A DNA stretch of 64,000 nt from Saccoglossus kowalevskii. Taxonomy: Eukaryota > Hemichordata > Enteropneusta > Harrimaniidae. The stretch's first letter is position 1. Each line of letters begins with the position of its first letter. The stretch covers positions 126,069 to 190,068 of the forward strand of contig NW_003151264.1 of the NCBI RefSeq assembly GCF_000003605.2, written 5' to 3'. A program made the position numbers and the translations under genes. Shown in pieces: positions 63,101 to 64,000 of the stretch. The notes beneath the pieces are model-generated. The model saw nothing but the letters and a program-made list of their open reading frames with translations, did no database searches and was not told where the DNA came from.

Positions 63101-64000
63101 AAAAACAAACAAAAATGCTGTGTTTATTTTATCAGCTCTCTTGTCAAAAGCACAAATGTATGCCTCATTTCAAAAACCAGTGGCATTCATAGAAATGAAA
63201 TTTCATATATGTTCTTTATGACAAATGCAAGATCCAGGTTTCTGGTAAGTCATACTTGTATCTCAAGGTACAATATTCTCTTACTATAGTTTGAATTTCT
63301 TTTGTGTATTCACAAATTTCAACCCAAATTTGAAATACCGGTGAACTGAATATACCGGTATACAATATTGGAACATTTCTCAATAATTTACAGTCACTAA
63401 TTTCCATATTGTTTAGAAAACTTCCAAAGATAGCACATTTTGGAATTAGGTAATCTGTGATATGTTTTATGAACAGAATAGACTGGAACATTCTCAATGG
63501 CTTGTTGATATTGGCATGGAAAGATTTACAGATTTCTGCATAATAATGAGATAATTTGCATAATAGTTTACCACATTTTCATGTCAAATTGTGTAGTCAA
63601 ACTAGAGATGCATTCTTGGAAAGGTATGATCAATCCGTTTAGCTTTGGGGACAAATTCACTTTTGATAACTTGGGCATTGTTTTCTAAAACATTTCTTAT
63701 TGCTAATTGTAGCATTCCTTCCTCTTATATAAGAATGAAAAGGGGTACAAAAGTTGGCCACTATTTATACGATACATTTTCAGTATACACGATAGATTAT
63801 GCCTGGTTACATTCTCAAGACGAGTCCAGTCGGCTAAAAAAGGTTAAGGTAAACTTTGTCACAAAATACTTTCAAGAATGTCTTAGAAATCAGTTTGGAA
63901 ATCAATGTGCAGAAATAAAGCTGATTAGCTCATAGATAAAATGATGAACCTTACTATGTGATGAACCCAATTAGTGCAGTGTGACAAGGATGACCAATTG
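63101..64000. other. Downstream flank, unclassified
   Basis: Two open frames, 63216-63497 on the - strand (93 codons) and 63645-63935 on the + strand (96 codons), match no family I recognise and lack codon or splice support. They could be part of a neighbouring gene or an old transposon. No promoter or RNA gene is apparent. Confidence 0.5.

Noticed and set aside
63216-63497. 93-codon - strand open frame as a neighbouring gene
   Set aside because: No recognisable motif and no supporting splice or start context; left as unclassified flank.
1-64000. tRNA, rRNA, CRISPR arrays, operons, bacterial-type promoters or attachment sites
   Set aside because: No tRNA B-box in context, no array of spaced identical repeats, and the sequence is plainly eukaryotic intron-exon DNA.

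Overview
The window is eukaryotic genomic DNA: AT-rich, intron-dominated, with GT-AG splice sites, dispersed MITE-like elements and simple repeats. It carries one recognisable gene on the + strand, the 3' three-quarters of a giant Fat-family protocadherin of the FAT1/FAT2/FAT3 type (Drosophila relative: fat-like/kugelei). Intron sizes (up to 15 kb) and the marine-invertebrate-style repeats suggest a non-vertebrate bilaterian such as a hemichordate, lancelet, mollusc or brachiopod. The sequence alone does not fix the species.

Layout: 1-10859 is the tail of an intron; the 5' exons (signal peptide and roughly the first nine cadherin repeats) lie upstream of the window. Exons 1-2 (10860-11174 and a 62-base exon at 21289-21350) are isolated by introns of about 10 and 15 kb. 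From 36588 to 56545 the exons are dense and finish the cadherin stack (24 complete repeats plus one partial, which would be repeats 10-34 of a 34-repeat protein). They then encode a Fat-specific membrane-proximal region, EGF1, one laminin-G domain, EGF2-EGF5 and a transmembrane helix. Exons at 57004-57156 and 60671-61353 complete a cytoplasmic tail that keeps FAT1-type motifs ([27 protein letters not shown]) and ends in HTEV, a class I PDZ ligand. The constitutive exons give 3,538 residues within the window in one continuous frame; all introns are phase 0 or 1.

The most interesting part is the intracellular splice hub at 57157-60670. It holds a symmetric (phase 1-1) cassette-like exon of about 255 codons and a candidate 45-base mini-exon, both placed exactly between two exons whose direct junction recreates the conserved FAT1 tail. 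Each can be skipped, inserted in frame, or read through to a nearby stop, giving tails with or without the PDZ ligand. 

Downstream (61354-64000) are several polyadenylation signals, a 37-bp tandem repeat and unclassified sequence. Introns hold two MITE-like families, three clusters of a dispersed repeat containing a 'tggccgactgg' core, microsatellites, and a repeat-poor 31-35 kb block that might be regulatory. I found no tRNA, rRNA, CRISPR, nested gene or viral sequence.
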